DNA of 64,000 bases from Jonesia quinghaiensis DSM 15701 (GCF_000423205.1 NZ_AUHN01000005.1:248001-312000); one strand, 5' to 3'; shown: positions 40,748 to 50,543, counted from the stretch's first letter. Made by a program: numbers and translations. The notes: generated by a model not told the origin, from the sequence alone.

Positions 40748-43396
40748 CTACTCCACCGCGAGAGCCGCAACGGGTGACGTTTTCGCTGCGCCACGTGCAG
40801 GCGCAATGGACGCCAACAACCCGGCACCAATAGACACCACCATGATCAACGCAATGTCGAGGAACCTCACCGTGAAGTCCGGTGTCGCAAACCCGCCAAA
40901 GAGAAGCTGTGTGCCAAGCCAAGCGTAAAGAGCACCAACAACTACACCAACAAGCGCCCCGATGCCAGCGATCAGCATTCCTTCCATGCCCAGGGAGCGT
41001 TTCAGTTGGCGCCGTGACATGCCTACCGCACGCAGTGTCGCTGACTCGCGGCGGCGTTCAATCACCGACAGGGACAGGGTGTTTGCGACACCGATCAGTG
41101 CTATCAGAACCGCCACACCGAGCAATCCCACGAGCACCAAGAGCATCACATCAATGGCTTGTTGGAACATTTCGCGTTCCAGGACAGCGCCGGTGATGTA
41201 GGTGTCTGTGCCGCTAAAGACCTCTCGGATTTCAGCGACCGTGTCACCTGCTCCGTTGACGTCGTCAACTTTAATGAAGTACATGTCTTGAACAACATCG
41301 CTGGCTTGTGGGTCTGTGGCTAGAATCTTGTCGAATGTGTCGTTTGTGACAACGTATGCGTCAGTTCCAATGCCAGCCACAGGGGTGAGTTCTACAGCAT
41401 TGAGGTAACCGGGTTGTTCCTCAAGGGGAAGCTCAGTGCCGTCGTCGTTGTAGGAAATGCGGAACAACTTCATGCTGTCGCCGATATCGTTGGCGTTCGC
41501 CCAGCGGCTCAGTAACACCCGGTCATCGGTCAGTGAACCCGCTAGTGAAGTATCACGCAATACGGTGTCAAAGTTTGCTGGGTCAACGGCGATGAGGGAG
41601 TCCCAGCTTTCGACCAGTGATGTACCAGATCCATACGTCGTTGACACATAGGCCGTGCGGCCGTGAACGATCTCGTTGACTCCGTCAATTGCTCTGATTT
41701 GTTGGAGTGTTGAGTCAACCTGAGAGTCCGATGCAGGGGCCTGGCCTTCACGAAGATACTGCTCAACGGTGATATCCAGTGGGTACTGCTCGTCTAACGC
41801 ATTGTTCAACGTGGCTCGTGTTGTTGCTGCTCCCACTGACAGCATCGCCACCAGGGTCACACCAATAAACAACGCAGTGGATGTCGCTGCTGTGCGCCGA
41901 GGGTTACGCATCGTATTGGCGCTTGCCAATTTCGCAGGTGCGCCCAGTGATGAGAACAACTTCCCTACGGAAGACACCACACGTGGCATCCACAGCATGG
42001 AGGACGTAATAAGGCCAACGAAAGTTAGCGCCCCGCCCAAAATCCCCAGCACAACCGCAATCTCAAGGGAAGAGTCATCCGCGCCTGACATCATCAGGCC
42101 ACCAGCAAGCAAAGCTCCACCACTGACCAACAGCAAACCAGAGACAATAAGCCGCCCGATGCCTACCTTTTTACCGCTGTCACCAGCACCCTCTTGTGGG
42201 CGCAACGCAGCAAGCGGTGACACCTTCGTGGCGATGCGTGCTGGAACCAACGCCGCAATAACTGTGACCGCGGTACCAACAACGAGTGGAACCCACACCG
42301 CTGTTGCTGGGATGCTCACAGTTGTGGGGATAGCGCTGGAAACCTCCATAGAGCTGAGCACCATCAACACACCTTGGATCAGCCCGATCCCCGCGATGAT
42401 GCCCGCAACTGACGCCGCAACACCCAGCACAAACGCTTCGACCAGGACAGAGTTGCGGATTTGTCGCTTATTTGCACCAACACACCGCAACAACGCCAGG
42501 GTGTGGGCACGCTGCGCCACCAACACTTGGAACGTATTTGAAATAACAAGCCCAGCAACGAACAGTGCAATAGCGGCGAACATCAACACAATGGTGGTGA
42601 GAATGTTCGCTTCACCAGTCAATGAACCCAACTGACGTTCCGCATACTGCGTCGGTGTTAAAGCTGGCTGGCCATCCAACACAGTGGACACCTGTTCCGC
42701 CGCCACTGTGGGGATGACACCATCATCAAGAGTTACCGTCAAGGTTTGGTATATATCTTCGCGCAACTCACTGTCAGCAGGCATAGCCTCAACGAGCGCT
42801 AAATAGCCCTCACTACTCACCAGCGCGCTACCGCTCGTCGCCGCGAACACACCAGCCGGGTCAGACGTCAGCCCTGAAACTGTCATCGTGACTGAGTCGT
42901 CTGGCTCACCAGACACATTCAACGCAACAGAATCACCAACACCAGCACCCATACGCTCCGCTGTTCGGGTATCCAACGCCACCTCAGAGGCCGTCGCAGG
43001 AGCCGCCCCAGAATCCACACGGGGCACAACTAGCCGAGGATCATCATTGGTGATCGTTACACTGGTGTACTCAATTTTGTCACCAAAAGTAGCTGATCCT
43101 CCAAGGCTCGGCTGGGCATTCACAGCCTTCACGCCCTCAACATCAGCCAACGCCGCACGGTCAGCCTCGTCAAGAGCGTTGTACTGCCACATGTCCTCAG
43201 CGTCCTGGTAGCTCGCTGGAACCACCAAATCAGCATCAGCAAACGGAGCTGTCATCTGGTTTTCTGTTGTTGCTACCAACAACTGCCCGGCAACAAACGT
43301 AGCCGCCACAAAAGCGGTACCAATCAGGATCGCAACACCAGCGGCAGCTAACCGCCCAATGTTCTTGCGCATCTGGAAAAAAGTAATACTCAGCAT
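40748..43396 (-). CDS. FtsX-like ABC transporter permease
   Basis: 882 residues, MacB/FtsX superfamily, with two copies of the FtsX domain. An N-terminal helix (GRLAAAGVAILIGTAFVAAT) is followed by an extracytoplasmic domain of about 200 residues, the first FtsX helices (IVLMFAAIALFVAGLVISNT), more helices, a second large external domain, and the last FtsX block (VLVGLLGVAVLIALIGVANT, ERRRESATLRAVGMSRRQLK). No catalytic motif. Starts 13 bp after the ATPase gene. Such transporters move lipids, lipoproteins or peptides, or act as mechanotransducers for resistance; substrate unknown. Confidence 0.9.
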   Translation of the reverse strand: MLSITFFQMRKNIGRLAAAGVAILIGTAFVAATFVAGQLLVATTENQMTAPFADADLVVPASYQDAEDMWQYNALDEADRAALADVEGVKAVNAQPSLGGSATFGDKIEYTSVTITNDDPRLVVPRVDSGAAPATASEVALDTRTAERMGAGVGDSVALNVSGEPDDSVTMTVSGLTSDPAGVFAATSGSALVSSEGYLALVEAMPADSELREDIYQTLTVTLDDGVIPTVAAEQVSTVLDGQPALTPTQYAERQLGSLTGEANILTTIVLMFAAIALFVAGLVISNTFQVLVAQRAHTLALLRCVGANKRQIRNSVLVEAFVLGVAASVAGIIAGIGLIQGVLMVLSSMEVSSAIPTTVSIPATAVWVPLVVGTAVTVIAALVPARIATKVSPLAALRPQEGAGDSGKKVGIGRLIVSGLLLVSGGALLAGGLMMSGADDSSLEIAVVLGILGGALTFVGLITSSMLWMPRVVSSVGKLFSSLGAPAKLASANTMRNPRRTAATSTALFIGVTLVAMLSVGAATTRATLNNALDEQYPLDITVEQYLREGQAPASDSQVDSTLQQIRAIDGVNEIVHGRTAYVSTTYGSGTSLVESWDSLIAVDPANFDTVLRDTSLAGSLTDDRVLLSRWANANDIGDSMKLFRISYNDDGTELPLEEQPGYLNAVELTPVAGIGTDAYVVTNDTFDKILATDPQASDVVQDMYFIKVDDVNGAGDTVAEIREVFSGTDTYITGAVLEREMFQQAIDVMLLVLVGLLGVAVLIALIGVANTLSLSVIERRRESATLRAVGMSRRQLKRSLGMEGMLIAGIGALVGVVVGALYAWLGTQLLFGGFATPDFTVRFLDIALIMVVSIGAGLLASIAPARGAAKTSPVAALAVE

Positions 43397-43409
43397 AAGA
43401 AATCAGCCC

Positions 43410-44186
43410 TCACGCAGCAGTAGAGTCAAAAGTGCGCAGAGCATCAAGCCCTGCCAACACAGACTCCGGGGTGGGGTTAGCGATATCACCAGCGATACGC
43501 CCATCAGCAATCAACACCACACGGTCCGCATACGCTGCCGCAGCCGGATCGTGCGTCACCATGATGATGGTGCGCCCCAACTCACGCGCCGACGTCCGCA
43601 AAAAGTTCAACACCTCAGCACCAGAACGCGAATCCAAGTTACCCGTCGGCTCATCAGCGAAAATCACCTCAGGGCGAGAAATCAACGCCCGAGCAATCGC
43701 CACACGCTGCTGCTGACCACCGGACAACTCAGAAGGGCGGTGACTCAAGCGCTGCGTCAACCCCAAGGTCTCCGCCAACTGGTGCAACCACGCACGGTCA
43801 TCAGCAGTGATCTTCTTGTTCGCCAACGTCAACGGCAAAAAGATGTTCTGCTCAGCATCGAACATGGGCAACAAGTTAAACGACTGAAAAACAAAACCAA
43901 CCCGGTCACGGCGCAGCATCGTCAACTGGTCATCATTCAACGCAGTCACCTCAGTCGAACCAAGGTAAGCATGACCGGACGACGCAGAATCCAACCCAGC
44001 CAACAAGTGCATCAACGTTGACTTACCTGAACCAGAAGGCCCCATAATCGCCGTGAACTGACCGGCAGCAAAATCAACATCAACACCATCAAGTGCCTTC
44101 ACCGTTGACTCACCGTGACCGTAGTGCTTCGTCAATCCGCGGGCAGAAACCGCAACGTTGATACCGTTTGCCTGAGGGACAGACAT
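43410..44186 (-). CDS. ABC transporter ATP-binding protein (LolD/MacB class)
   Basis: 258 residues from ATG 44186 (AGGAGC four bases upstream). Walker A GPSGSGKSTLM, signature LSGGQQQRVAIARAL and Walker B VIFADEPTGNLDSRSG are those of the LolD/MacB/FtsE class that pairs with FtsX-type permeases; the partner follows directly. The upstream two-component system on the same strand (190 bp away) may control it, as with many antimicrobial-peptide resistance loci. Confidence 0.93.
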   Translation of the reverse strand: MSVPQANGINVAVSARGLTKHYGHGESTVKALDGVDVDFAAGQFTAIMGPSGSGKSTLMHLLAGLDSASSGHAYLGSTEVTALNDDQLTMLRRDRVGFVFQSFNLLPMFDAEQNIFLPLTLANKKITADDRAWLHQLAETLGLTQRLSHRPSELSGGQQQRVAIARALISRPEVIFADEPTGNLDSRSGAEVLNFLRTSARELGRTIIMVTHDPAAAAYADRVVLIADGRIAGDIANPTPESVLAGLDALRTFDSTAA

Positions 44187-44375
44187 AAGTGCTCCTAGAA
44201 CGTAGAGGGACCTTGTCGAGACAGCCTCACAGGCCAGTCTCACCACACACCACACTACGAACAGGTCACCCCACAGCGCGTCGCGCCCCAGACCCCTCTT
44301 TCCACACCCAGCATCCCCCTACAGTCGCACTCAGGGTATACACAGGGTGGGCCTCATGGCTGAGAGAACCCTGAG

Positions 44376-45095
44376 TCACTCCCCAGGGCGCACCAAACCA
44401 TTCTCATACGCGGCAACAACAATTTGCACCCGATCCCGCGCCCCAAACTTCTGCAAAATACGACCAACATGCGTCTTCACCGTCGCCTCAGCAACAAACA
44501 ACTCCGCCGCGATCTCCGTGTTGCTCCTCCCCTTAGCAATCAGCAACGTCACATCACGCTCCCGATCAGTCAACGACGCAATAATGTCCGCCTGCGGCGA
44601 ATGAGCCAACTGCTCAGCAGGCAACGGCGTAATCATCCGCGCCAACAACCGCTTCGTCGTCGACGGAGCAATCACCGCATCACCACTATGCACAGTACGA
44701 ATAGCCGACAACATCTCCTCAGGAGGAGCATCCTTCAACAAAAACCCAGACGCCCCCGCCCGAATAGCCTCCAACGCATACTCATCCACATCAAAAGTCG
44801 TCAAAATAATGATGCGCGGAGCATGCACCGGACGAGTCCGCCCCCAATGCTCCACAAGCTGAGCAGTCGCCGACAACCCATCAAGATGCGGCATCCGAAT
44901 ATCCATCAACACCACATCAGCGGTCGTATCACGCAACACCTGCACCGCAGTCCGACCATCACCAGCCTCCGCAACCACCGTCAAATCCGGTTGCGAACCA
45001 ATCACCATCGAAAACCCTGCACGAAGAAGCTGTTGGTCATCCACAATGGCGACACTAATCGCAGTGGACGTATCAGGGCTGGTCATAGAAGTCAC
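44376..45095 (-). CDS. NarL/LuxR-type response regulator
   Basis: 239 residues. Receiver domain with phosphoacceptor Asp in DVVLMDIRMPHLDG and a C-terminal LuxR helix-turn-helix (LTDRERDVTLLIAKGRSNTE, IAAELFVAEATVKTHVGRIL). GTG 45095 shares a base with the kinase stop (TAGTG), so the pair is translationally coupled; an internal ATG at 45086 is an alternative. Likely target is the downstream LolD/FtsX transporter. Confidence 0.93.
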   Translation of the reverse strand: MTSMTSPDTSTAISVAIVDDQQLLRAGFSMVIGSQPDLTVVAEAGDGRTAVQVLRDTTADVVLMDIRMPHLDGLSATAQLVEHWGRTRPVHAPRIIILTTFDVDEYALEAIRAGASGFLLKDAPPEEMLSAIRTVHSGDAVIAPSTTKRLLARMITPLPAEQLAHSPQADIIASLTDRERDVTLLIAKGRSNTEIAAELFVAEATVKTHVGRILQKFGARDRVQIVVAAYENGLVRPGE

Positions 45096-46315
45096 TATGC
45101 CGCCTCAGGTAGCGGCAAGACAAGATGAACCCGAAACCCGCCCCCCGGACGAGGCCCAGTCCGCACCGTCCCACCAAACAAACCAGCACGCTCCCTCATA
45201 CCCAACAACCCCATCCCCTGCCCATCACTAGCCGAAACACCCCGCCCATCATCCTCAACCTCCAACGTCACCGCAGCCGACGACCACGTCAACACAATCG
45301 TCACCGTCGGATCAGGACCAGCATGTTTCAAAATGTTCGTCAACGCCTCCTGACACACCCGGTACAACGTCAACCCAGCACCAGGCGGCAAATTACGCGG
45401 AGAACCCACCCGCACCAACGACACCCGCACACCAGACGCGCGAATCTGATTAATCAGCGTCTCCAAATTGTCCCCAGCAGGCTGCGGCGCCAACTCACCC
45501 AACGTCGGCGTCCCCGAACCACCATCATCCTGGCGCAACACCCCCAACAACCGGCGCATATCAGCCAACGCCGCCCGCCCCGTCTCCGCGATCGTATCCA
45601 ACGCATCCTTCGCCACCGCAGGATTCGACGCCGCCGCATACCGGCCACCATCAGCCTGCGCAATCATCACCGACAACGAATGCGCAACAATGTCATGCAT
45701 CTCCCGGGCAATACGCGTCCGCTCCGCAACCGCCCCCAACTCCTTCTGACGATCCTGCTCACTCTCCAACGCCCGATTACGATCCCTCAGCGCTCGCAGT
45801 TGCGCGATACGTGCCCGGCGCATGAGCCCCAACGCCCACACGGCAACAAAAAGTAAACACAGTGTAAAGAAGGCGACGAACGTTGCGGCAATACGTTGTG
45901 GACCATCGGTTGCGAGCAAACCAAACAATGCAGCCCCAGCAAAAGCAGAAAACAACGCTAGCCGATGCCCCCACACAGGGCCGTGGGCTGCAGTGTTATA
46001 AAGCACGGCTGGCACAGCAAAAGCCGCTACCAAAGGAATAGGTGGCCCCAGCAGCATGTGAAGTAGCGCAACGGTATAAACCGTTGCGACAACAGGAATC
46101 GGGTATCGGTGGCGTAACCCCAAAGGTGCCAGCAAGAGAAACGCAAACACGCCCGACCACGCACCGATGGTATCGAAACCAAAAAACCACAAACCGCCCT
46201 GGCCTGCGGCCACGGACAATGGCACACCGATCAGCACAAGAACCCCAGCGATGGCGAGGTCCAACCGATCCCGGTTGTGTTCGTTCCACGCGCCGTAGCG
46301 TTCATACCAGTTCAT
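45095..46315 (-). CDS. HisKA_3 sensor histidine kinase
   Basis: 406 residues. About five membrane helices in the first 165 residues, then the HisKA_3 dimerisation helix with the phosphoacceptor His in RTRIAREMHDIVAHSLSVMI and a HATPase_c domain (VEDDGRGVSASDGQGMGLLG). Partner of the adjacent NarL-type regulator. ATG 46315 follows TAGGGT by six bases (leaderless). Signal unknown; the membrane sensor has no extracellular domain of note, as in cell-envelope stress kinases. Confidence 0.93.
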   Translation of the reverse strand: MNWYERYGAWNEHNRDRLDLAIAGVLVLIGVPLSVAAGQGGLWFFGFDTIGAWSGVFAFLLLAPLGLRHRYPIPVVATVYTVALLHMLLGPPIPLVAAFAVPAVLYNTAAHGPVWGHRLALFSAFAGAALFGLLATDGPQRIAATFVAFFTLCLLFVAVWALGLMRRARIAQLRALRDRNRALESEQDRQKELGAVAERTRIAREMHDIVAHSLSVMIAQADGGRYAAASNPAVAKDALDTIAETGRAALADMRRLLGVLRQDDGGSGTPTLGELAPQPAGDNLETLINQIRASGVRVSLVRVGSPRNLPPGAGLTLYRVCQEALTNILKHAGPDPTVTIVLTWSSAAVTLEVEDDGRGVSASDGQGMGLLGMRERAGLFGGTVRTGPRPGGGFRVHLVLPLPEAA

Positions 46316-46321
46316 GGCTCT

Positions 46322-46327
46322 ACCCTA
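46322..46327 (-). promoter_or_regulatory. Leaderless -10 box of the HisKA_3 kinase operon
   Basis: TAGGGT on the minus strand six bases before the ATG at 46315. Confidence 0.5.
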
Positions 46328-46403
46328 AGCCGCAGGAGCCTCCGCTACGGATCTCACTCAGTTCTTTGGCGTTTAATTGGAGCCAACATGCCAATTCATG
46401 ACC

Positions 46404-46409
46404 TAACAT
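46404..46409 (+). promoter_or_regulatory. Leaderless -10 box of the OmpR-type regulator
   Basis: TAACAT six bases before the ATG at 46416, facing the kinase promoter about 80 bp away. Confidence 0.5.
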
Positions 46410-46415
46410 AGGCAC

Positions 46416-47096
46416 ATGACCCACGTTTTGTTGGCAGAAGACGACCCAGCGATCTCTGAGCCACTCGCCCGCGCATTGGGGCGCGAGGGCTACAACGTCG
46501 TTGTGCAGGGGACCGGGCAAGGGGCAATTGATCATGCGGGTGCCGCTGATCTAGTCGTCCTTGACCTCGGATTGCCTGACATGGACGGTTTAGAGGTTGC
46601 CCGCGCCATCCGGCAGAAAGGATTGACCACACCTGTTCTTGTGCTCACCGCTCGCGCGGATGAAGTTGACCTTGTGGTTGGTCTAGACGCAGGAGCAGAT
46701 GATTACGTGACGAAGCCCTTCCGGCTCGCCGAACTACTCGCCCGGGTGCGCGCACTACTACGCCGCACCCACGGAGACCCCACCGAAACTGAAGAGATCA
46801 GTGCCCAAGACGTCAAAGTTGACGTTGCTGCGCACCGAGCTTTCCAAGACGGCCGTGAAATGCACCTGACCACCAAAGAATTTGAGCTGCTGCGTGTACT
46901 CGTTCTGCAGGCAGGTTCAGTGGTGGGCCGTGATGTGTTGATGCGCGAAGTATGGGGATCAGAGCCGATTGGCTCAACAAAGACCCTCGACATGCACGTC
47001 TCATGGTTGCGTCGCAAACTCAACGATGACGCAAACAACCCCAAGTACATCACCACCGTACGCGGCTTGGGTTTCCGCTTTGAGGCAAGCCACTGA
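46416..47096 (+). CDS. OmpR/PhoB-type response regulator
   Basis: 226 residues. Receiver with Asp in LVVLDLGLPDMDG and Lys in DYVTKPFRLAEL, then a winged helix (MHLTTKEFELLRVLVLQAGS, VREVWG-type block REVWGSEPIGSTKTLDMHVS, TVRGLGFRFE). Precedes its kinase by 45 bp. Pairs of this type beside gtrA occur in other actinobacteria; regulon unknown. Confidence 0.94.
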   Translation: MTHVLLAEDDPAISEPLARALGREGYNVVVQGTGQGAIDHAGAADLVVLDLGLPDMDGLEVARAIRQKGLTTPVLVLTARADEVDLVVGLDAGADDYVTKPFRLAELLARVRALLRRTHGDPTETEEISAQDVKVDVAAHRAFQDGREMHLTTKEFELLRVLVLQAGSVVGRDVLMREVWGSEPIGSTKTLDMHVSWLRRKLNDDANNPKYITTVRGLGFRFEASH

Positions 47097-47141
47097 CCCT
47101 GCCGTAAAGGATGGGCCACGACTGTGAGGGGATGAACTGCC

Positions 47142-48497
47142 ATGCGTAAACGCTTAATTATGGCCACCGTGTCAGCGGTGGTGATGGCGGTTATCCTTCT
47201 CGGTTTCCCCCTGGCCTTCTTTGGCGGCTACTACGTGTTCGAAACCGAACTACGCGCGGTAGAACTGCGACTTGACGGGCTGTCTCGTCAAGTGGAGAAC
47301 CGCATCCAACGCGGCGAATCACTCGATCAAGAGTTCCTTGACCGCTACGTTGGCGGTGAAGGGAGCTCCGTTCACGCACACATCCGCGTGATCATGCCAA
47401 CCGGCGAAAACGGTGTGGCGGGCGACCCTGTTGAGGGGCGCATTGTGCAAATCGCGAAACTCACGGACTCTAACGCACTTGTCACCATGGAAGTGTCCTA
47501 CTGGGATGTGGTGGGACGCTCCGCGCAAGTGGTTGTCCTGGTCATTGCTGCCGCGCTTGTTGCGTTTGGTGGCGGAATCATCATGGCTGTGTGGCAGGCA
47601 AACCGCCTGTCCGCGCCACTGGTGTACCTCGCTGCATCTGCGGAACAACTGGGCTCAGGTCAAGTGCGCCCACACCTTGAAGAATCAGGTGTGGAAGAAA
47701 TTGACCTTGTTGCCGCCGAACTTGCCCGGTCCGCTGACCGGCTTGCTGGACGCATCGCCGCTGAACGGCAATTTGCCTCCGATGCATCCCACCAGTTACG
47801 TACCCCATTGACTGCGCTCATGATGCGACTCGAAGAGATCAGCATGCTCTCCGAGGACAACCCTGACGTGCAAGAAGAAGCACGAATCTCCCTTGAACAA
47901 ATTGAGCGGCTTGTCTCTACTGTTGACGACCTCCTTGCCCGTTCACGGCGTTCGGCCGGCGGCACAGCTGAAGCGATAGCGTTGCAAGAGGTCCTTCACC
48001 AGCAAGAGGAAGAGTGGATCCCCGTCTATGCGAAAGCGAACCGGGAACTGCGCGTCATCCAAGATGGCGACCTCACCGTTTTCGCCACCCCAGGTGCACT
48101 AGCCCAAGTACTTGCCACACTGATCGAGAACTCCTTGAAACATGGTGGCGGGCCAACAACTGTTCACGCCCGCCAACAAGGCCCACGCGGCGCCATTGTG
48201 ATCACGGTGGAAGACGAAGGGGAAGGTGTACCGGATGAGCTTGCCCCCGAGATCTTTGAACGCGGCGTAACGTCAGGGAACGGAACAGGCCTCGGCTTGC
48301 CGTTGGCACGCGACCTGGCCGCAGCAGACGGTGCCCGCTTGGAACTTTCTCGCCGCCGCCCTGCCATGTTCACCCTGTACCTCACCGGGCTTGTTCAAAC
48401 ACTGGACCCGTCAACGGTGCTGCCACAGGGCGTTTTTGTGTCAACGAAACGCAAACGCGGGCGGATCTTCCGGAATAAGTCAGCAGATAAGAGCTAG
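47142..48497 (+). CDS. HAMP-type sensor histidine kinase
   Basis: 451 residues. Two membrane helices (LIMATVSAVVMAVILLGFPL and VVVLVIAAALVAFGGGIIMA) bracket an extracellular domain of about 95 residues, followed by HAMP, HisKA with the phosphoacceptor in FASDASHQLRTPLTALMMRL, and HATPase_c (ENSLKHGG, GTGLGLPLARDL). The C-terminal 35 residues are basic. Cognate of the regulator upstream. Its stop overlaps the convergent gtrA-like stop by 4 bp. Confidence 0.94.
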   Translation: MRKRLIMATVSAVVMAVILLGFPLAFFGGYYVFETELRAVELRLDGLSRQVENRIQRGESLDQEFLDRYVGGEGSSVHAHIRVIMPTGENGVAGDPVEGRIVQIAKLTDSNALVTMEVSYWDVVGRSAQVVVLVIAAALVAFGGGIIMAVWQANRLSAPLVYLAASAEQLGSGQVRPHLEESGVEEIDLVAAELARSADRLAGRIAAERQFASDASHQLRTPLTALMMRLEEISMLSEDNPDVQEEARISLEQIERLVSTVDDLLARSRRSAGGTAEAIALQEVLHQQEEEWIPVYAKANRELRVIQDGDLTVFATPGALAQVLATLIENSLKHGGGPTTVHARQQGPRGAIVITVEDEGEGVPDELAPEIFERGVTSGNGTGLGLPLARDLAAADGARLELSRRRPAMFTLYLTGLVQTLDPSTVLPQGVFVSTKRKRGRIFRNKSADKS

Positions 48498-48985
48498 TCA
48501 CCTAATCCGAGGGTTGGCTGTGCCCCAGTAAACACCAAGTACTTGTACGCCACGTAGCGAAACGCTGTGCCTAACACCAACCCCACCCCATTTGCCGCAA
48601 TATTGTCCGCTAACGGGGAATCAAAACCCAACACGTAACGGGACACCCACAGGCACAACACGGCAATAGCCATACCGCCGATGTTCACCACCACAAACCC
48701 CGTAAACTCACGTACTCGGGTGGGTGTGCGTTGAGCTGAGAATGTCCACAACCGGTTACCCAGCCACGTCACAATCATGGCGACACTGACGGAGAAAATC
48801 TTTGCAGTCACGGGTTTCCCTGCGAGTACGGCAATGGGGCCGTGTTGGAGCAGGTTGAATAGCCCGATGTCCACAATGAACCCCAACGCCCCCACAGAAC
48901 CAAACTTCATCAGTTCACTGAGGCGTGGCAACCAGTGGGCTGGCAGCAATGAGGACAAAAAAGACACCCGTTTAGAGTACGACAC
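48494..48985 (-). CDS. GtrA family membrane protein
   Basis: 163 residues with four helices; MKFGSVGALGFIVDIGLFNL and LGNRLWTFSAQRTPTRVREF are the GtrA signature. These proteins help flip or present polyprenyl-linked sugars for cell-envelope glycans. GTG 48985 is an uncertain start; no clear ribosome site is seen. In M. tuberculosis a GtrA protein (Rv3277) adjoins purK, as it nearly does here. Confidence 0.88.
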   Translation of the reverse strand: MSYSKRVSFLSSLLPAHWLPRLSELMKFGSVGALGFIVDIGLFNLLQHGPIAVLAGKPVTAKIFSVSVAMIVTWLGNRLWTFSAQRTPTRVREFTGFVVVNIGGMAIAVLCLWVSRYVLGFDSPLADNIAANGVGLVLGTAFRYVAYKYLVFTGAQPTLGLGD

Positions 48986-49087
48986 CAGTAGTGGGTAACG
49001 GGACGCTAACCCGCAGTGTGCCGCGGGGAGACTGCAACCTCATGTGGTGAGCCAGCGAACCTATGAAGGGTGTGATGGACTGGCGAC

Positions 49088-49756
49088 ATGGTTTCTGACA
49101 GTTGGGCAACAGTATGGCCAGCGGTTCACGATGAACGCCAGGCACTCCTCAATGACCTGACCTCCTTAACAGCAGAGCAGTGGGAGGAACCCTCGTGGTG
49201 CCCCGGGTGGAGCATTCACGATGTTGTGGCGCACTTGATTGACTCCGCGAAAACCACACGCCTGGGTTTTGTGCGGCGCATGATCGCAGCGAAAGGTGAC
49301 TTTGACCGGGACAACGCCACAGGCATCACCTGGGAACGGGCAGCAACCCCAACGCTGACTCTCACCGAGTACCAGCGCGTTATTGCTGCAACCAACACAC
49401 CCCCAGCCTCGCCCCCGACGAGGTTAGTGGAGGCCATCGTTCACGGTGAGGACATTCGTGGTCCTCTTGCGATCACCCGCGCCTACCCGTGCGACCGGGT
49501 GATGACCGCCCTGCGGTACCAAGTGAAAACCGGTGTGTCGTTTGGTGGGGGAAAACAACGAGCTGCGGGTTTCCGGCTCGTTCCTGCTGGTTGTGAAAGC
49601 GCGGCGCACGGCGAGGTTGATTTAGGGGATGGACCGCAGGTGCACGGTACGTGTTTGGCGTTTTTGCTTGCTGTTTCAGGGCGACCAGTCCGTGCAGATG
49701 ATTTCACCGGCCCAGGTGCCCCCGCATTTATGCAGAACCTTCCTATGGGGAAATGA
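49088..49756 (+). CDS. Maleylpyruvate isomerase/DinB-fold, probably mycothiol-dependent protein
   Basis: 222 residues of the TIGR03083 family. N-terminal four-helix DinB-like domain: ERQALLNDLTSLTAEQWEEP, SWCPGWSIHDVVAHL (first metal-ligand His) and LVEAIVHGEDIRGPL (second His), followed by the C-terminal domain (HGEVDLGDGPQVHGTCLAFL). Related proteins are mycothiol-dependent isomerases and transferases. Substrate unknown. A decayed paralogue lies directly downstream on the other strand. Confidence 0.88.
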   Translation: MVSDSWATVWPAVHDERQALLNDLTSLTAEQWEEPSWCPGWSIHDVVAHLIDSAKTTRLGFVRRMIAAKGDFDRDNATGITWERAATPTLTLTEYQRVIAATNTPPASPPTRLVEAIVHGEDIRGPLAITRAYPCDRVMTALRYQVKTGVSFGGGKQRAAGFRLVPAGCESAAHGEVDLGDGPQVHGTCLAFLLAVSGRPVRADDFTGPGAPAFMQNLPMGK

Positions 49757-49806
49757 GATGTTTGCCAAAACCGCTCAGGCGCCCGTTAGATTGCGGGGCA
49801 TTGCTC

Positions 49807-50312
49807 TTACGCAGTGATGCGCTGCTCTAGGGAAGTGACCCCTTCGCCGTGCAAGCGGGGAATGGCTGCTGCTCGGCCTGCCATGGCTAACACCAGGTCT
49901 AGTGTTGGGCCTTCAATTGCTAGCCCGTCCCCAGCGGCACACGAATGTCAGCGCTGTGCACAATGACCTCACCAAGCCACGCCCACAAGTCGCCAGTGGG
50001 TGCAATGCGTGCATCAACAACCGTGCGGAACTTCTCCAATGTTTCTGCCGGTGTGGCTCCGCGATGTTCTGCGAGACGGCGGTCGTTGTGAACATCGGGT
50101 TGAAAACGCGCGCCAATGATGCTCCGCAACCAGGCCCACCGTCCGATGCTCGCAGCGGCAGTCAGATGGGCAACAACGTCCTCTATGGTCCACGCAGCGC
50201 ATAGTGAGGGTGCGGACCATTGTTCTGGTGTCAGGGTTTCGAGGTCACCGAGCAGTCGAGCGCGTTCGGCATGAATTGCTTCCCAGTGTTGTTCTGGTGT
50301 CGCCAAGGTCAT
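49807..50312 (-). pseudogene. Decayed maleylpyruvate isomerase/DinB-fold gene
   Basis: From ATG 50312 (GGGAGCG upstream) the frame encodes a normal TIGR03083 N-terminal domain (PEQHWEAIHAERARLLGDLE, LCAAWTIEDVVAHLTAAASI, LGEVIVHSADIRVPL) but stops at 49920. Immediately downstream another frame continues with the family's C-terminal end (GDGLAIEGPTLDLVLAMAGR, then LHGEGVTSLEQRI) to a stop at 49807. Compared with the intact neighbour, about 50 codons between VPL and GDG are missing and the frame has shifted, so an internal deletion has inactivated it. A truncated 131-residue product could still be made. Confidence 0.75.
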
Positions 50313-50543
50313 GGTCGCTCCCAACAAGCGGTTGGCTGCGCATTTATGACGAAATGCGCACTTAGATTTTATGAGCAAGCTCACCATAACCCATGCCGTG
50401 GCTGGTGTTCATGTGGGGAGGTCAACGGTCCCCATAGCGGGATAACGATATCTCTTTCCACTATGTGAGAATCCCCAAAAATGGCGTCATAGCATTGAGG
50501 CCCCAGTGCGCACCCCGCACCATTTTCTGAAAGGACACAGCAG

